From Pseudomonadota bacterium (GTDB lineage: Bacteria; Pseudomonadota; Alphaproteobacteria; Acetobacterales; Acetobacteraceae), in assembly GCA_021805565.1 (NCBI GenBank), contig JAJZFA010000043.1, positions 1-64,000 of the forward strand: DNA of 64,000 nt, in the 5' to 3' direction. Below are positions 25,907 through 34,601 of this stretch, piece after piece; the first letter of the stretch is position 1, and the number at the start of each line of letters is the position of its first letter. A model generated the notes under the pieces. It was not told the origin of the DNA, did no database searches, and saw only the letters and a list, made by a program, of their open reading frames with translations. The position numbers and the translations under genes were made by a program.

Positions 25907-26690
25907 GGGCGCTCAGGTCGTGGATCGTCGCGTCCGGGCCGCACAGCGCACAAGCCGGATCGGGACGCAGCTTAATGGTGCGGAAGCGTGCATCCAGCGC
26001 ATCCCAGATCAGCACGCGGCCGGACAGCGTTTCGCCGATTTCGAGGATTTCCTTTAGTACCTCGGTTGCCTGCAAGGTTCCCATCACGCCGGTCACGGCG
26101 CCCAAAACGCCGGCCTCGCTGCAACTGGGGACAAGACCGGGCGGGGGCGCTTCGGCATACAGGCATCGGTAGCAAGGCCCGCCCCGATGCGGCTTGAACA
26201 CCGAAAGCTGTCCGTCGAACCGCAACACCGCGGCCGACACCAATGTCCGCTTCGCCAGGGCGCAGGCGTCGGCGATCAAAAAGCGAGTCGCGAAATTGTC
26301 GCTGCCATCGCAGACGATGTCGTACCGGCCGATCAGGTCCAACGCGTTGAACGCGGTCAGCCGGGTTTCATATACTTCCACAGTCACGCCGGGGTTAATC
26401 GCCTTGGCCGCCAGAGCAGCCGAGGCGACCTTGGCCACGCCAATCCGGCCGGTGGTATGGGCGATCTGCCGTTGCAGGTTGGACAGATCGACGACGTCGT
26501 CGTCGATCGCACCGAGTGTTCCGACCCCTGCCGCGGCCAGATACAGCATCAGCGGAGAACCCAGCCCGCCGGCGCCGATGACCAGCACGCGGGCGGCCCG
26601 CAATCTGGCCTGGCCGATGCCGCCGACTTCCCGCAACAGGATGTGGCGGGAATACCGTTGGATTTCGTCTTCCGTAAAATCGAGGTCCAT
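25872..26690 (-). CDS. moeB: MoeB/ThiF-family adenylyltransferase
   Basis: 272-residue E1-like enzyme. The ATP-binding GAGGLG lies at residues 39-44, with an LQRQIAHTT motif near 74 and a structural zinc site from CYRC (about 171-174) and CALC near the C-terminus. It follows MoeB/HesA family order and length without a rhodanese domain. MoeB adenylates the MoaD C-terminus for molybdopterin synthesis; ThiF-like use in thiamine synthesis is an alternative. It is followed in operon by a DsrE-like protein and is divergent from queC with a 44-base gap. Confidence 0.85.
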   Translation of the reverse strand: MDLDFTEDEIQRYSRHILLREVGGIGQARLRAARVLVIGAGGLGSPLMLYLAAAGVGTLGAIDDDVVDLSNLQRQIAHTTGRIGVAKVASAALAAKAINPGVTVEVYETRLTAFNALDLIGRYDIVCDGSDNFATRFLIADACALAKRTLVSAAVLRFDGQLSVFKPHRGGPCYRCLYAEAPPPGLVPSCSEAGVLGAVTGVMGTLQATEVLKEILEIGETLSGRVLIWDALDARFRTIKLRPDPACALCGPDATIHDLSAHGVPEGPGCAI

Positions 26691-26734
26691 GATTGATATG
26701 ATAAGGTGAAACGCTACCGGATGACAGGGGACCG

Positions 26735-27466
26735 ATGACGCAGCCCGGACAGACCGAGGACGCCGCCCTGGTGCTGTTCTCCGGCGGTCAGGATTCCACC
26801 ACCTGCCTGGCGTGGGCGCTGGCGCGCTACAGCCGCGTCGAAACCGTTGGCTTTCGCTATGGACAGCGACACGCGGTGGAGATGGACTGCCGTGAGCCTG
26901 TTCGCGAGGCGCTGGCGTCCGGGCGTCTTGGCATGGATCACATTGTCGATCTGACCGAAACCATCGCCGGTCTGGGACACACGGCGATGACGGCGGATAT
27001 CGCGATCGAGACGGATCGCGACGGCCTGCCCACCACGTTCGTACCCGGCCGTAACCTGCTGTTTCTGACCTGCGCCGCCGCTATCGCCTACCGACGCGGC
27101 CTGCGTCGCATTGTGGCGGGGGTGTGCGAGACGGATTTTTCCGGTTACCCCGATTGCCGGGACGACACGGTCAAGGCAATGCAACTCGCACTGAACCTGG
27201 GAATGCAGCGCCGTTTCATCCTGGAAACGCCGTTGATGTGGCTGGACAAGGCGGCGACCTGGGCGCTGGCGTCCGATCTGGGCGGACAAAAATTTGTAGA
27301 TGTCATACGCGAGCAGACCCATACCTGTTATCTGGGAAACCGGAGTCTGTGCCATACCTGGGGCTTTGGCTGCGGAACCTGTCCTGCCTGCCAGTTGCGC
27401 GCCGGGGGCTGGGAACGCTGGACCGAAGCCGCCGGGTGCGCCGATCCGGAGCGGGTGCTTTGTTGA
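26735..27466 (+). CDS. queC: 7-cyano-7-deazaguanine synthase QueC
   Basis: 243-residue PP-loop ATPase converting 7-carboxy-7-deazaguanine to preQ0 for queuosine and archaeosine-type modification. The P-loop SGGQDSTT lies at residues 16-23. The zinc-binding C-terminal cysteines appear as TCYLG...[14 protein letters not shown] (about 199-221). [12 protein letters not shown] is the family substrate-site segment. ATG at 26735 is preceded by a modest GGGGA. Other queuosine genes are not in the window. Twelve bases separate it from the next gene. Confidence 0.95.
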   Translation: MTQPGQTEDAALVLFSGGQDSTTCLAWALARYSRVETVGFRYGQRHAVEMDCREPVREALASGRLGMDHIVDLTETIAGLGHTAMTADIAIETDRDGLPTTFVPGRNLLFLTCAAAIAYRRGLRRIVAGVCETDFSGYPDCRDDTVKAMQLALNLGMQRRFILETPLMWLDKAATWALASDLGGQKFVDVIREQTHTCYLGNRSLCHTWGFGCGTCPACQLRAGGWERWTEAAGCADPERVLC

Positions 27467-27478
27467 GGAGATTATCCG

Positions 27479-28090
27479 ATGAAGACGCTTTTCGTTGCCA
27501 CGATTCTAGCCCTTGCCGCCGTAGCGCCAGGCTTGGCCGCGCAGACGGTTTCGCTGCATGTCCGCACGGCCGGCGACCTCGCCGATCTTTGCGGCGCTAA
27601 CCCGAGGGAGCCGGCAGCGGACGCAAAGATCAATTTTTGCGACGGCTATTCCCAGGGCGTGGTCAACCTGGAACTTCAGCACAGCGGCGACAAGAAGCCG
27701 TTCTGCTTTCCGTCGCCGCCTCCATCGCGGAACTCCACATTGGGCGAGTTCGTCAACTGGGTGCGTGCCATTCCGGATCGTCGCGGACTGCCCGCGGCCG
27801 AGGGGCTGTTCAAGTTCCTCGGCGAACGCTTTCCCTGCAAGTACCGCCGCTCGCGGAAATCGGCCGGACTCTGGCCTTGCCCGCCGTCACGAAGGGGGGC
27901 GCGAAAGGGCCGCTTGGATATCGGTCGCTTCCGATGGCGGCGCCGGGCATGCCGGCGCGGGTATTGCCGATGCTGCCCTAACCCCAGCCACGCGCGAGCT
28001 TTCGCACGGCGGTCGAGGCGTTCCGCTTGCCTTCCCCGGTATAATCTTCGTGCCAGTCCTCGATTTTCGCCGGGTCGTAGAGATAGTTGA
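27479..28090 (+). CDS. Rap1a/Tai-like periplasmic protein, 3' end disrupted
   Basis: The first 120 codons encode a signal peptide (residues 1-21, ending LAAQT) and a Rap1a/Tai-type domain: AGDLADLCGANPREPAADAK, FCDGYSQGVVN, then LFKFLGERFPCK. Four cysteines could form the two disulfides known in Tai4-like immunity proteins. Family members usually end near FPCK. Here the frame runs on for 80 Arg-rich residues into the convergent malonyl-CoA decarboxylase gene. A shift to the neighbouring frame at that point gives a GC3-rich tail ending at 27981, so a frameshift or stop loss is likely. Confidence 0.65.
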   Translation: MKTLFVATILALAAVAPGLAAQTVSLHVRTAGDLADLCGANPREPAADAKINFCDGYSQGVVNLELQHSGDKKPFCFPSPPPSRNSTLGEFVNWVRAIPDRRGLPAAEGLFKFLGERFPCKYRRSRKSAGLWPCPPSRRGARKGRLDIGRFRWRRRACRRGYCRCCPNPSHARAFARRSRRSACLPRYNLRASPRFSPGRRDS

Positions 28091-29363
28091 CCATTAAGGT
28101 CGCGCTCTCTTTCGCACCCTTCGCCGACGTGTCGCCGCCCATGTTCAATCGCTCCACCCTGGCGCCATTGGACAGATGGAAATGAGCGACCGGGTCTTTG
28201 GCCCGTTTGCCGTTCGCCTCCGCGACCAAATAGCGCGCGGCCAGCCGCACCAGGGCCGGTTCGGCGGCCTTGCGCAGCGCCGCATCGCGCCACCAGTGAT
28301 GCTTGCCCAGAATCCCCGCCAGCGCCGCATGTCCGGTATCGGCGGGTAACGCAGATGTCAGGCTGGACGATTCCTCATCGCTGAGCAGTTTCGCGTCGTC
28401 TTTTGCCAGCAGCGGGTCCAGCCAGCGGCGGAAGCCCGGAATGGGCGACAAGGTGGCGAACGTTTTGAGGTTACGAAACTCCGCCGACAGTTCTTCCACC
28501 ACGCGCTTGATCAGGAAATTGCCGAAGCTGATCCCCGCAAGCCCCGGCTGGCAGTTGCTGATCGAGTAGAAAATCGCGGTATCCGCGTGTGACGTATCCT
28601 GCACCGGCGCTTTTTCGTCCAGCAGATCCTGCACACTGCCGGCCATACCCTTCACCAGCGCGACCTCCACGAAGATCAACGGCTCGCCGGGCATACGCGG
28701 ATGAAAGAACGCATAGCAGCGGCGGTCGGAATCGAGCCGGTTCTTCAGGTCGCGCCACGACCGGATGGCATGCACCGCCTCATAATCCACCAGTTTTTCC
28801 AGCAGCGCGGCGGGGCTGTTCCAGTCGATCCGTTGCAGTTCCAGAAAGCCGATATCGAACCACGCCGCCAGCAGGCCGCGCAGATCGGCGTCCAACGCGG
28901 TCAGTAGTTTATCGCTGCCGCGCATCTTCAATAGCGTACCGCGCAGATCGACCAGGAATTTCCGTCCGTCTGGGATAGACGTGAACTGCGTCAGCAGCTT
29001 CAGCCGGGGCGGTTCCAGCGCTCGGCGAAGGGCGGCTTTCGCGTTGGCGCGTTCGGCCGGATCGCCGGCGGCCTGCACGGTGGCATAAGCGGCGGCGACT
29101 GCATCGAGATCCGAGTCGAAACCCGCCAGGGTCAGCAGAAATGCCTTCCGGCCGGCTTCATCCAGCGACAGGAAGGTCTGTGCCAGCTTAGCCGCCCGGT
29201 TGCGGGCGCTGATTTCGCCGCCCCGCCCCGCCAGGCACGCTTGCATCTGCGCTTCCAGGGTTTCGTCGCCCTCGCCGGAAACGCCTGACGCCATGTCGCG
29301 CCAGACCCCGGAAATGCGCCGGATGGCACGATCGAACAAACCGGTGGAAACTGAATCGCTCAT
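27978..29363 (-). CDS. malonyl-CoA decarboxylase
   Basis: 461-residue enzyme converting malonyl-CoA to acetyl-CoA and CO2. An N-terminal four-helix region (about 60-150) precedes the GNAT-like catalytic part with FATLSPIPGFRRWL (catalytic Ser, near residue 307) and AHFHLSNGARVERLN (catalytic His, near 409). MVNYLYD closes the conserved core. The position usually held by Trp after the HLxNGA motif is Met here. The length is normal. It may serve malonate use or fatty-acid turnover; no matABC genes lie nearby. ATG at 29363, 61 bases from the Nnr stop. Confidence 0.93.
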   Translation of the reverse strand: MSDSVSTGLFDRAIRRISGVWRDMASGVSGEGDETLEAQMQACLAGRGGEISARNRAAKLAQTFLSLDEAGRKAFLLTLAGFDSDLDAVAAAYATVQAAGDPAERANAKAALRRALEPPRLKLLTQFTSIPDGRKFLVDLRGTLLKMRGSDKLLTALDADLRGLLAAWFDIGFLELQRIDWNSPAALLEKLVDYEAVHAIRSWRDLKNRLDSDRRCYAFFHPRMPGEPLIFVEVALVKGMAGSVQDLLDEKAPVQDTSHADTAIFYSISNCQPGLAGISFGNFLIKRVVEELSAEFRNLKTFATLSPIPGFRRWLDPLLAKDDAKLLSDEESSSLTSALPADTGHAALAGILGKHHWWRDAALRKAAEPALVRLAARYLVAEANGKRAKDPVAHFHLSNGARVERLNMGGDTSAKGAKESATLMVNYLYDPAKIEDWHEDYTGEGKRNASTAVRKLARGWG

Positions 29364-29424
29364 ACGGGCCTCGTTCGGGCTTCGGTGCGGCGATTATAGA
29401 CCGGATGAGGGAAAAAGGTGCGTG

Positions 29425-30867
29425 TCATGTTTCGGCGAGGACACGCCGGATGGCCGGCAACAGATCTTCCACGACCAGTCCGGGTCCGGCCAGCGCGGCG
29501 GCGCGCCCATGCAAATATGCGCCGGCCGCGGCGGCTTCCCATGGCGGCATGCCCTGCGCCAGAAGGCCGCCGATCATGCCCGACAAAACGTCGCCGGCCC
29601 CCGCCGTCGCCAGCCAGGGCGGCGCCGACACATTGATCGCGGCCCGGCCGTCCGGCGCGGCGACGATCGTATCGGCCCCTTTCAGCAGCACCACAGCGCC
29701 GGTTCGCGCCGCCGCCGCCCGCGCGGCGGATAACCGGTCCGGTTCGGACGCACCGAAAACACGGGCGAATTCCCCGGCGTGAGGCGTCAGCACGGCGGCG
29801 CCCCGCAAGGCGTCCGGTTCGCCGGCAAAGGCCGAAAACACATCGGCATCGCCAACCACGATCCGGTTGGCGGCAATCAGGGCGGGAAACGACGCGCGGG
29901 CATCGTCCGTGCCCAGACCGGGTCCGCACACCCAGACCTTGCGCCGGTCGTCGCCTAAAAGCGCACCGATGGACGCTTCGCTGACCAGCACGCCCGGCTC
30001 CCCGGTTCGGTACGTTCCGGCCGAACCGCGAGCGGCAATCGTCACCATCCCGGCACCGGTCCGGCGGGCCGCTTCGGCGGCAAGCCGAGCGGCCCCCGTC
30101 ATGGCGGCACCGCCGATGACCGTAACGTGACCGCGCGTGTATTTATGCGAGTCGGCCGTCACCGTGGGCAAACGCCACAAGCCCGGCAGATTGACAAAGG
30201 CCTGGGGGGCGATCGCGTCCAAAACGGCGTCCGGAATACCGATATCGGCCAGTTCGATGTGTCCGCACAGGTCCCGGCCGGGCAGCAACAAATGGCCGGG
30301 TTTCAAACGGAAAAATGTCACCGTCAGTTCGGCGGCCGGGGCATATCCGGCGGTCAGGCCGGTGGCACCGTCCAACCCCGACGGAACATCGATCGCGACA
30401 ATCCGCCTCGCCGCCTTCAGCGTGGCCGCCACCACGCCGTCCAGCGGCCGGGACAAGCCGGCACCGAACACCGCGTCGACAACGACATCGGCGCGGGCCG
30501 CTTCGTCCGGCACGAAGGGCACGGTTGGCCCAAACCAAAGACCGGCGGCACCGGCCGCGCCGGAACCGGGCCGGGGCGGCGCCAGCGCGGCAAGCCGCAC
30601 CGGCCAGCCATCTTGAGCCAGCAGCCGAGCGGCGACATACCCGTCGCCTCCGTTATTGCCGGGACCGGCCAGCACCAGAACCCGGCCCCGCCCCACCCGC
30701 CGTCCCATCGCTCGGGCAACAGCCCGTCCCGCCGCGTACATCAGGGCCGGACCGGACTGCCCAAGCTGTGCGGCCGCCATGTCCGCCCGGCCCATTTCGA
30801 CCGGTGTCAACAAGGCGGAACGACCGCGAAGGCGTCCGATCGAGCCGGAATCGAAGAATGACGACAT
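29425..30867 (-). CDS. nnr: bifunctional NAD(P)H-hydrate epimerase/dehydratase Nnr
   Basis: 480-residue repair enzyme. The N-terminal YjeF_N epimerase (about 1-205, GRVLVLAGPGNNGGDGYVAA) equilibrates R/S hydrates. The C-terminal ribokinase-like ADP-dependent dehydratase (about 215-478, with GAGDVLSGMIGGLLAQG near the end) restores NAD(P)H. The start is placed at 30867 because GGAGG lies nine bases upstream and MSSFFD begins the conserved region; a longer frame runs on to 31119 without support. Divergent from the TfoX-like gene. Confidence 0.95.
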   Translation of the reverse strand: MSSFFDSGSIGRLRGRSALLTPVEMGRADMAAAQLGQSGPALMYAAGRAVARAMGRRVGRGRVLVLAGPGNNGGDGYVAARLLAQDGWPVRLAALAPPRPGSGAAGAAGLWFGPTVPFVPDEAARADVVVDAVFGAGLSRPLDGVVAATLKAARRIVAIDVPSGLDGATGLTAGYAPAAELTVTFFRLKPGHLLLPGRDLCGHIELADIGIPDAVLDAIAPQAFVNLPGLWRLPTVTADSHKYTRGHVTVIGGAAMTGAARLAAEAARRTGAGMVTIAARGSAGTYRTGEPGVLVSEASIGALLGDDRRKVWVCGPGLGTDDARASFPALIAANRIVVGDADVFSAFAGEPDALRGAAVLTPHAGEFARVFGASEPDRLSAARAAAARTGAVVLLKGADTIVAAPDGRAAINVSAPPWLATAGAGDVLSGMIGGLLAQGMPPWEAAAAGAYLHGRAAALAGPGLVVEDLLPAIRRVLAET

Positions 30868-30939
30868 CGTTACGATCCTCCGGTCGCCGCCCGGGCAATG
30901 CGGTTGGAACCCGCCAATCGCTCGTATAACCTGCGCCTC

Positions 30940-31314
30940 ATGCGCGAACCCGACAAACTCACGCCCTACGTTGTCGAACTCCTCGCCTCGTTCGGCCCCG
31001 TTTCCGTTCGGCGGATGTTCAGCGGCTCCGGCCTGTTCCTGAACGGGCTCATGTTCGGCCTGATTATCCGCGACGAGCTTTACCTGAAAGTCGGCGACAC
31101 GAACCGAGCGGCGTTTCAAGCCGCGGGCGAAGCACCATTTACCTATGAGACAAAGAACGGCACCAACACGATTACTTCATTCTGGCGCTGCCCGCCTGAA
31201 TTGCTGGACGATGCGGAGACATTCCAATCCTGGGCACGCCAGGCATTCGCCGCGGCGACCGCAGCCGCCCGCGCCAAACCGAAGCCGCCGCGCAAACAAC
31301 CTCGCGCGCCATAA
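30940..31314 (+). CDS. TfoX/Sxy N-terminal domain protein
   Basis: 124-residue protein with the TfoX_N domain: LTPYVVELLASFGPVSVRRM at residues 6-25, FSGSGLFLNGLMFGLI and LYLKVGDTNRAAFQ. It has a Lys/Pro-rich tail. TfoX/Sxy acts as a CRP co-activator for competence genes in gammaproteobacteria; short alphaproteobacterial forms have no established role. ATG 30940 is preferred over 30898 because the family starts at MREPD. Convergent with the OYE gene, nine bases apart. Confidence 0.88.
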   Translation: MREPDKLTPYVVELLASFGPVSVRRMFSGSGLFLNGLMFGLIIRDELYLKVGDTNRAAFQAAGEAPFTYETKNGTNTITSFWRCPPELLDDAETFQSWARQAFAAATAAARAKPKPPRKQPRAP

Positions 31315-31323
31315 CCGCCGCCG

Positions 31324-32463
31324 CTACTGGCCTACCGGCACCGGCGGCCAGCCCAGCGATCCCTCGGGGCCGGGCCGGTTACGCAGCCACCACGACCAAT
31401 CCTGGGGGATCAAGGAAAACGGATCATTGTGCGCCAGTTCGCGCGCGGCCCAGACCGGCCAATGCGGATTTGCCAAAGCCGGGCGGCCCAGAAACACCAG
31501 ATCGATCAGTTCCTGGCGAATCACCCGGTCGGCCACGGCCGGCAGCCCCAAATTCCAACTGACCGCCACCGGAATCCCCACCTCGCGCCGCACGCGGGCG
31601 CCGCGTTCCACCATGAACGCGACATCGTTGAACGGCACGTCCTTCACGTCGTCGGTATTCATGCCCAGGCTTAGATCGGCCAAATCCAGCCCGTGTTCCT
31701 TCAAGACCCCGACCGCCCAAACGGCATCGTCGAACTGGACCCCGGCCTCATTGAAATCGTCCGAACCCAAACGCATCGTCAACGGCAGCCGCTCTGGCCA
31801 CACCGCCCGCACCGCGTCGAGCGCCTCCCGGTGAAACCGCAACCGGTTTTCCAGGCTACCGCCGTATGCGTCCGTGCGCCGGTTAGCCAGCGGCGAGAAG
31901 AAACTCGCACCCAGGTAACCGTGCGCGAAATGCATCTCCAGCCACTCGAATCCGGCGTCCAGCGCCCGTTGCGCGGCACTGGCATAGCTGCGATGGATCT
32001 CGTGAATTTCGTCCACCGTCAGCGCCTGGACAGGAAATGTATAGCGCCCGCCGTAAGAAATCGCCGACGGGGCGCGAACCTGCCAGCCGTCGGGATGATC
32101 GGGCGGCAGTTGGCGCTTGCCCTCCCACGGCTTTAATTCGCTGCCCTTGCGGCCCGTGTGACCCAGCTGAATCGCCGGCACCGCGCCCATATCCTTGATA
32201 ATCGCGGTCACCCGCGACAGGCCCTCGATCTGCGAATCGTCGTAAATGCCGGCGCAATGCGTGCCGGTGCGGCCATCCGGCGTAATCGCGATCTGTTCGG
32301 GAAACACCAGCCCAAAGCCGCCGGCTGCCCGCGACCCCATCAGCATGACATGGAAATCGCCCATTTTCCCATCGGCCGACCGGTACATTGTCATCGGAGA
32401 CATGGCTATCCGGTTACGCAGCGTGACGCCTTTGAGCGTGTAGGGGCTGAAAAGATCGGGCAT
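31324..32463 (-). CDS. NADH:flavin oxidoreductase, old yellow enzyme family
   Basis: 379-residue FMN-binding TIM-barrel reductase of the YqjM-like class. It carries LFSPYTLKGVTLRNRIAMSP at residues 3-22, then HFAHGYLGASFFSPLANRRT and DAYGGSLENRLRF (about 170-205), and DLVFLGRPALANPHWP near 340. These enzymes reduce activated C=C bonds in enones with NAD(P)H. The start at 32463 gives the family N-terminus with AGGA upstream; the frame extends 15 codons further. The physiological substrate is unknown. Confidence 0.92.
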   Translation of the reverse strand: MPDLFSPYTLKGVTLRNRIAMSPMTMYRSADGKMGDFHVMLMGSRAAGGFGLVFPEQIAITPDGRTGTHCAGIYDDSQIEGLSRVTAIIKDMGAVPAIQLGHTGRKGSELKPWEGKRQLPPDHPDGWQVRAPSAISYGGRYTFPVQALTVDEIHEIHRSYASAAQRALDAGFEWLEMHFAHGYLGASFFSPLANRRTDAYGGSLENRLRFHREALDAVRAVWPERLPLTMRLGSDDFNEAGVQFDDAVWAVGVLKEHGLDLADLSLGMNTDDVKDVPFNDVAFMVERGARVRREVGIPVAVSWNLGLPAVADRVIRQELIDLVFLGRPALANPHWPVWAARELAHNDPFSLIPQDWSWWLRNRPGPEGSLGWPPVPVGQ

Positions 32464-32599
32464 CGGGATCCTGAACGTGAGGCCTTCCGGCCTGAAAATA
32501 CCGAGCAATATCCATGCCGGTCTCGCTGAGATCGTCCGGCGGCCCGTGGCAGGCGAGGCCGGAACGCGCCGATGCGACCGACGCTACCGTGGCCGCGCG

Positions 32600-33112
32600 T
32601 CAGACCGCTGGCGTCAGCGCGTACGCCCGTTCCACCGGTTCGGGGGCATTGGAGATCGCCCGCAGATAGCTACGCGCCGTGGTGTCCGGTTCTCGCTTGC
32701 CGGTTTCCCAGTTCCGCAGGGTTTCGACCTCCAGCCCGTAGCGAATGGCGAACTGTTCGCGGGTGAGTCGCAAACGTTCGCGCAGTTCGCGGACATCGAT
32801 CGTCAGGTCTGGCTGCAGCCGGGTCGCTTCGATCCCGGCTTTCGTCAGGTCGTCGGTCAGCGCCGCGATGTCTTCCACCATCGGCAGTTCGACGAAGATA
32901 CGGCCTTTTTCCAGCAGCGATTCAACCGTACGTTTAGCGCGCAGCATCGACAGGCCCCGGCGGGCCAGCGCGTGCGTGGCATCGATCGACCGCGGCCGGG
33001 TCCCGCCCAGCGCCAGACGCAGCACGAACACGGCGGGCGAACCGGATGTCGCGCGGCCGATGTCCCGGATTGGCCCCAGTCGAGCGAACCGCTCCTTCAA
33101 TGACGAGTCCAT
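32600..33112 (-). CDS. XRE-type helix-turn-helix protein
   Basis: 170-residue protein with a C-terminal XRE helix-turn-helix at about 110-160 (LRERLRLTREQFAIRYGLEV, then TLRNWETGKREPDTTARSYL). The N-terminal 100 residues contain HALARRGLSMLRAKRTVESL and VELPMVEDIAALTDDL, unlike known toxin domains. It resembles NadS/HigA-type antitoxin regulators, but no toxin gene precedes it. It overlaps the next upstream gene on the same strand by 179 bases, an unusually long overlap. Confidence 0.8.
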   Translation of the reverse strand: MDSSLKERFARLGPIRDIGRATSGSPAVFVLRLALGGTRPRSIDATHALARRGLSMLRAKRTVESLLEKGRIFVELPMVEDIAALTDDLTKAGIEATRLQPDLTIDVRELRERLRLTREQFAIRYGLEVETLRNWETGKREPDTTARSYLRAISNAPEPVERAYALTPAV

Positions 33113-33365
33113 CTAAATCCATTCCTTCCATCATCGCCCGCGCGATGACCATGAGATTACCCGGACCGACAGCGTTGGCGGCGGAGTCCTGCGCATGCAG
33201 GCCCGTCAGCACCAGTGTCGTCCCCAGCATCGCCGGCTGCGCCATAAACGTCAGAGAGCCGATCGGCGTAAAAATCCGCATCGTCACGACGGGATCGTCG
33301 GTCATGTCGTCCACGAAGTCGAACGACACATCCTCGATCCGCCACAGGGTCATAGAGTGGGCCAT
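32934..33365 (-). CDS. conserved hypothetical protein, C-terminus possibly frameshifted
   Basis: 143 residues from ATG 33365. The first 95 or so look like a compact domain (IEDVSFDFVDDMTDDPVV, TFMAQPAMLGTTLVLTGLHA, MEGMDLDGLVIEGAVRSTGA). After GANPGHRP the sequence turns into an Arg-rich tail lying over the start of the XRE gene. That tail looks like out-of-frame translation, so the true stop may have been lost or shifted. I do not recognise the family. ATG 33353 is an alternative start. Confidence 0.5.
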   Translation of the reverse strand: MAHSMTLWRIEDVSFDFVDDMTDDPVVTMRIFTPIGSLTFMAQPAMLGTTLVLTGLHAQDSAANAVGPGNLMVIARAMMEGMDLDGLVIEGAVRSTGANPGHRPRDIRFARRVRAASGAGRDPAAVDRCHARAGPPGPVDAAR

Positions 33366-33396
33366 TGGCACAGTAATTTCAAGCCTGAAAATTCCA

Positions 33397-34554
33397 TCAT
33401 GTCAGATGCGCCTGCCCCAACCACTCTTCGCTTTGCATCTCATCCAGGCGCGAGGCCGTCCGCTCGAACATTTTCGCATTTTCGCCGCGCTGGTAAATCC
33501 GGTCGGGCGTCGCATCGGCCGAGGCGATCAGTTTCACCCGCTGATCGTACAGCGTATCCACCAGGACAATGAACCGCCGGGCCTGATCGTAGTTGTCGGG
33601 GGACAGGCGAGGGATGCCGTCCAGGATCAGCGTATGAAATTGCGTGGCGATCGCCAGATAATCGCCGGCTCCCAGGGCGGTGTTGCACAGGCTGTCGAAG
33701 TCGAAGCGGGCGACGCCATCCGCCGCCTGGGGCACCGTCAGGTCGCGGCCCATGATTGTCAGGGTCACCGGCCGGATTGCCGAACCGCCCGTCAGCCGCA
33801 GGAATGCCTTGTCCAGTTCTTGCCGGGACATCGCGTCCACCGGCACTTGCCATGTCCGCAGGCCGCGCATTCTTTCGCGCCGGTAATCGCGGCCGCCGTT
33901 CATGACCAGCAATTCCAGCCGTTGCTCGATCAGCGCGATGAACGGCAGGAACGCATCGCGGCCCGGCTGGCCTTTGAACAAATCGTCCGGAGCGGTGTTG
34001 GACGTGGTCACCACCACGACGCCCCGTTCGAACAGCGCCTGGAACAACCGCCCCAGGATCATCGCGTCGGCGATGTCGTTGACCTGGAATTCGTCGAAGC
34101 ACAGCAGCGCGGCCTCGGCGGCAACCTGATCGGCCAGCGGCGGGATGGGATCGGCCACGTCCGGATGCGCCTGCTTATAGGCGTGGATGCGCGCGTGGAT
34201 GGTCTGAATGAAGCGGTGGAAGTGGATGCGCTGCTTGCGCGCGACGGCGGCGGTGTCGAAGAACAGGTCCATCAGCATGGATTTGCCGCGTCCGACCTCC
34301 CCAACCAGATACAGGCCGGTCGGCACGTATTCCTCGGCATGGTGCCGGCGCAGCAGGCGCGCAAAGAAGCCGGCGCCGGACTCGGGCATCGGCTTGGGGT
34401 CGTAATCGCGCAGCCGTTCCCACAAATCCTGCAGACGCTCGGCCGCCGCCGCCTGCGCCGGGTCGGCCGCCAGCGCGCCGCTGGCGATCATGGCCTGGTA
34501 GGCCAGCAGCGGGCCGGTTTGTGGGGGAGGGGCGGGGCTGTCCATGACGTGCAT
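33397..34554 (-). CDS. zapE: cell division protein ZapE (AFG1-like ATPase)
   Basis: 385-residue P-loop ATPase. Walker A GEVGRGKS lies near residues 84-91, Walker B ALLCFDEFQV near 150-159, followed by ADAMILGRLFQALFERGVVV and TTSNTAPDDLF. ZapE interacts with the Z-ring and is related to the mitochondrial AFG1/LACE1 chaperone-like ATPases. Full length for the family. ATG 34554 or 34545. Divergent from the fusion gene at 34602, with only 47 bases between. Confidence 0.93.
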   Translation of the reverse strand: MHVMDSPAPPPQTGPLLAYQAMIASGALAADPAQAAAAERLQDLWERLRDYDPKPMPESGAGFFARLLRRHHAEEYVPTGLYLVGEVGRGKSMLMDLFFDTAAVARKQRIHFHRFIQTIHARIHAYKQAHPDVADPIPPLADQVAAEAALLCFDEFQVNDIADAMILGRLFQALFERGVVVVTTSNTAPDDLFKGQPGRDAFLPFIALIEQRLELLVMNGGRDYRRERMRGLRTWQVPVDAMSRQELDKAFLRLTGGSAIRPVTLTIMGRDLTVPQAADGVARFDFDSLCNTALGAGDYLAIATQFHTLILDGIPRLSPDNYDQARRFIVLVDTLYDQRVKLIASADATPDRIYQRGENAKMFERTASRLDEMQSEEWLGQAHLT

Positions 34555-34601
34555 GCGGGAGATAGCGTGTAGCGTGGCCTGCGCCTAGACTTTCCCACAT
34601 C

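Noticed and set aside
32600-33365. Toxin-antitoxin pair.
   Set aside because: The XRE protein is antitoxin-like, but the overlapping upstream protein shows no toxin fold or catalytic motif.
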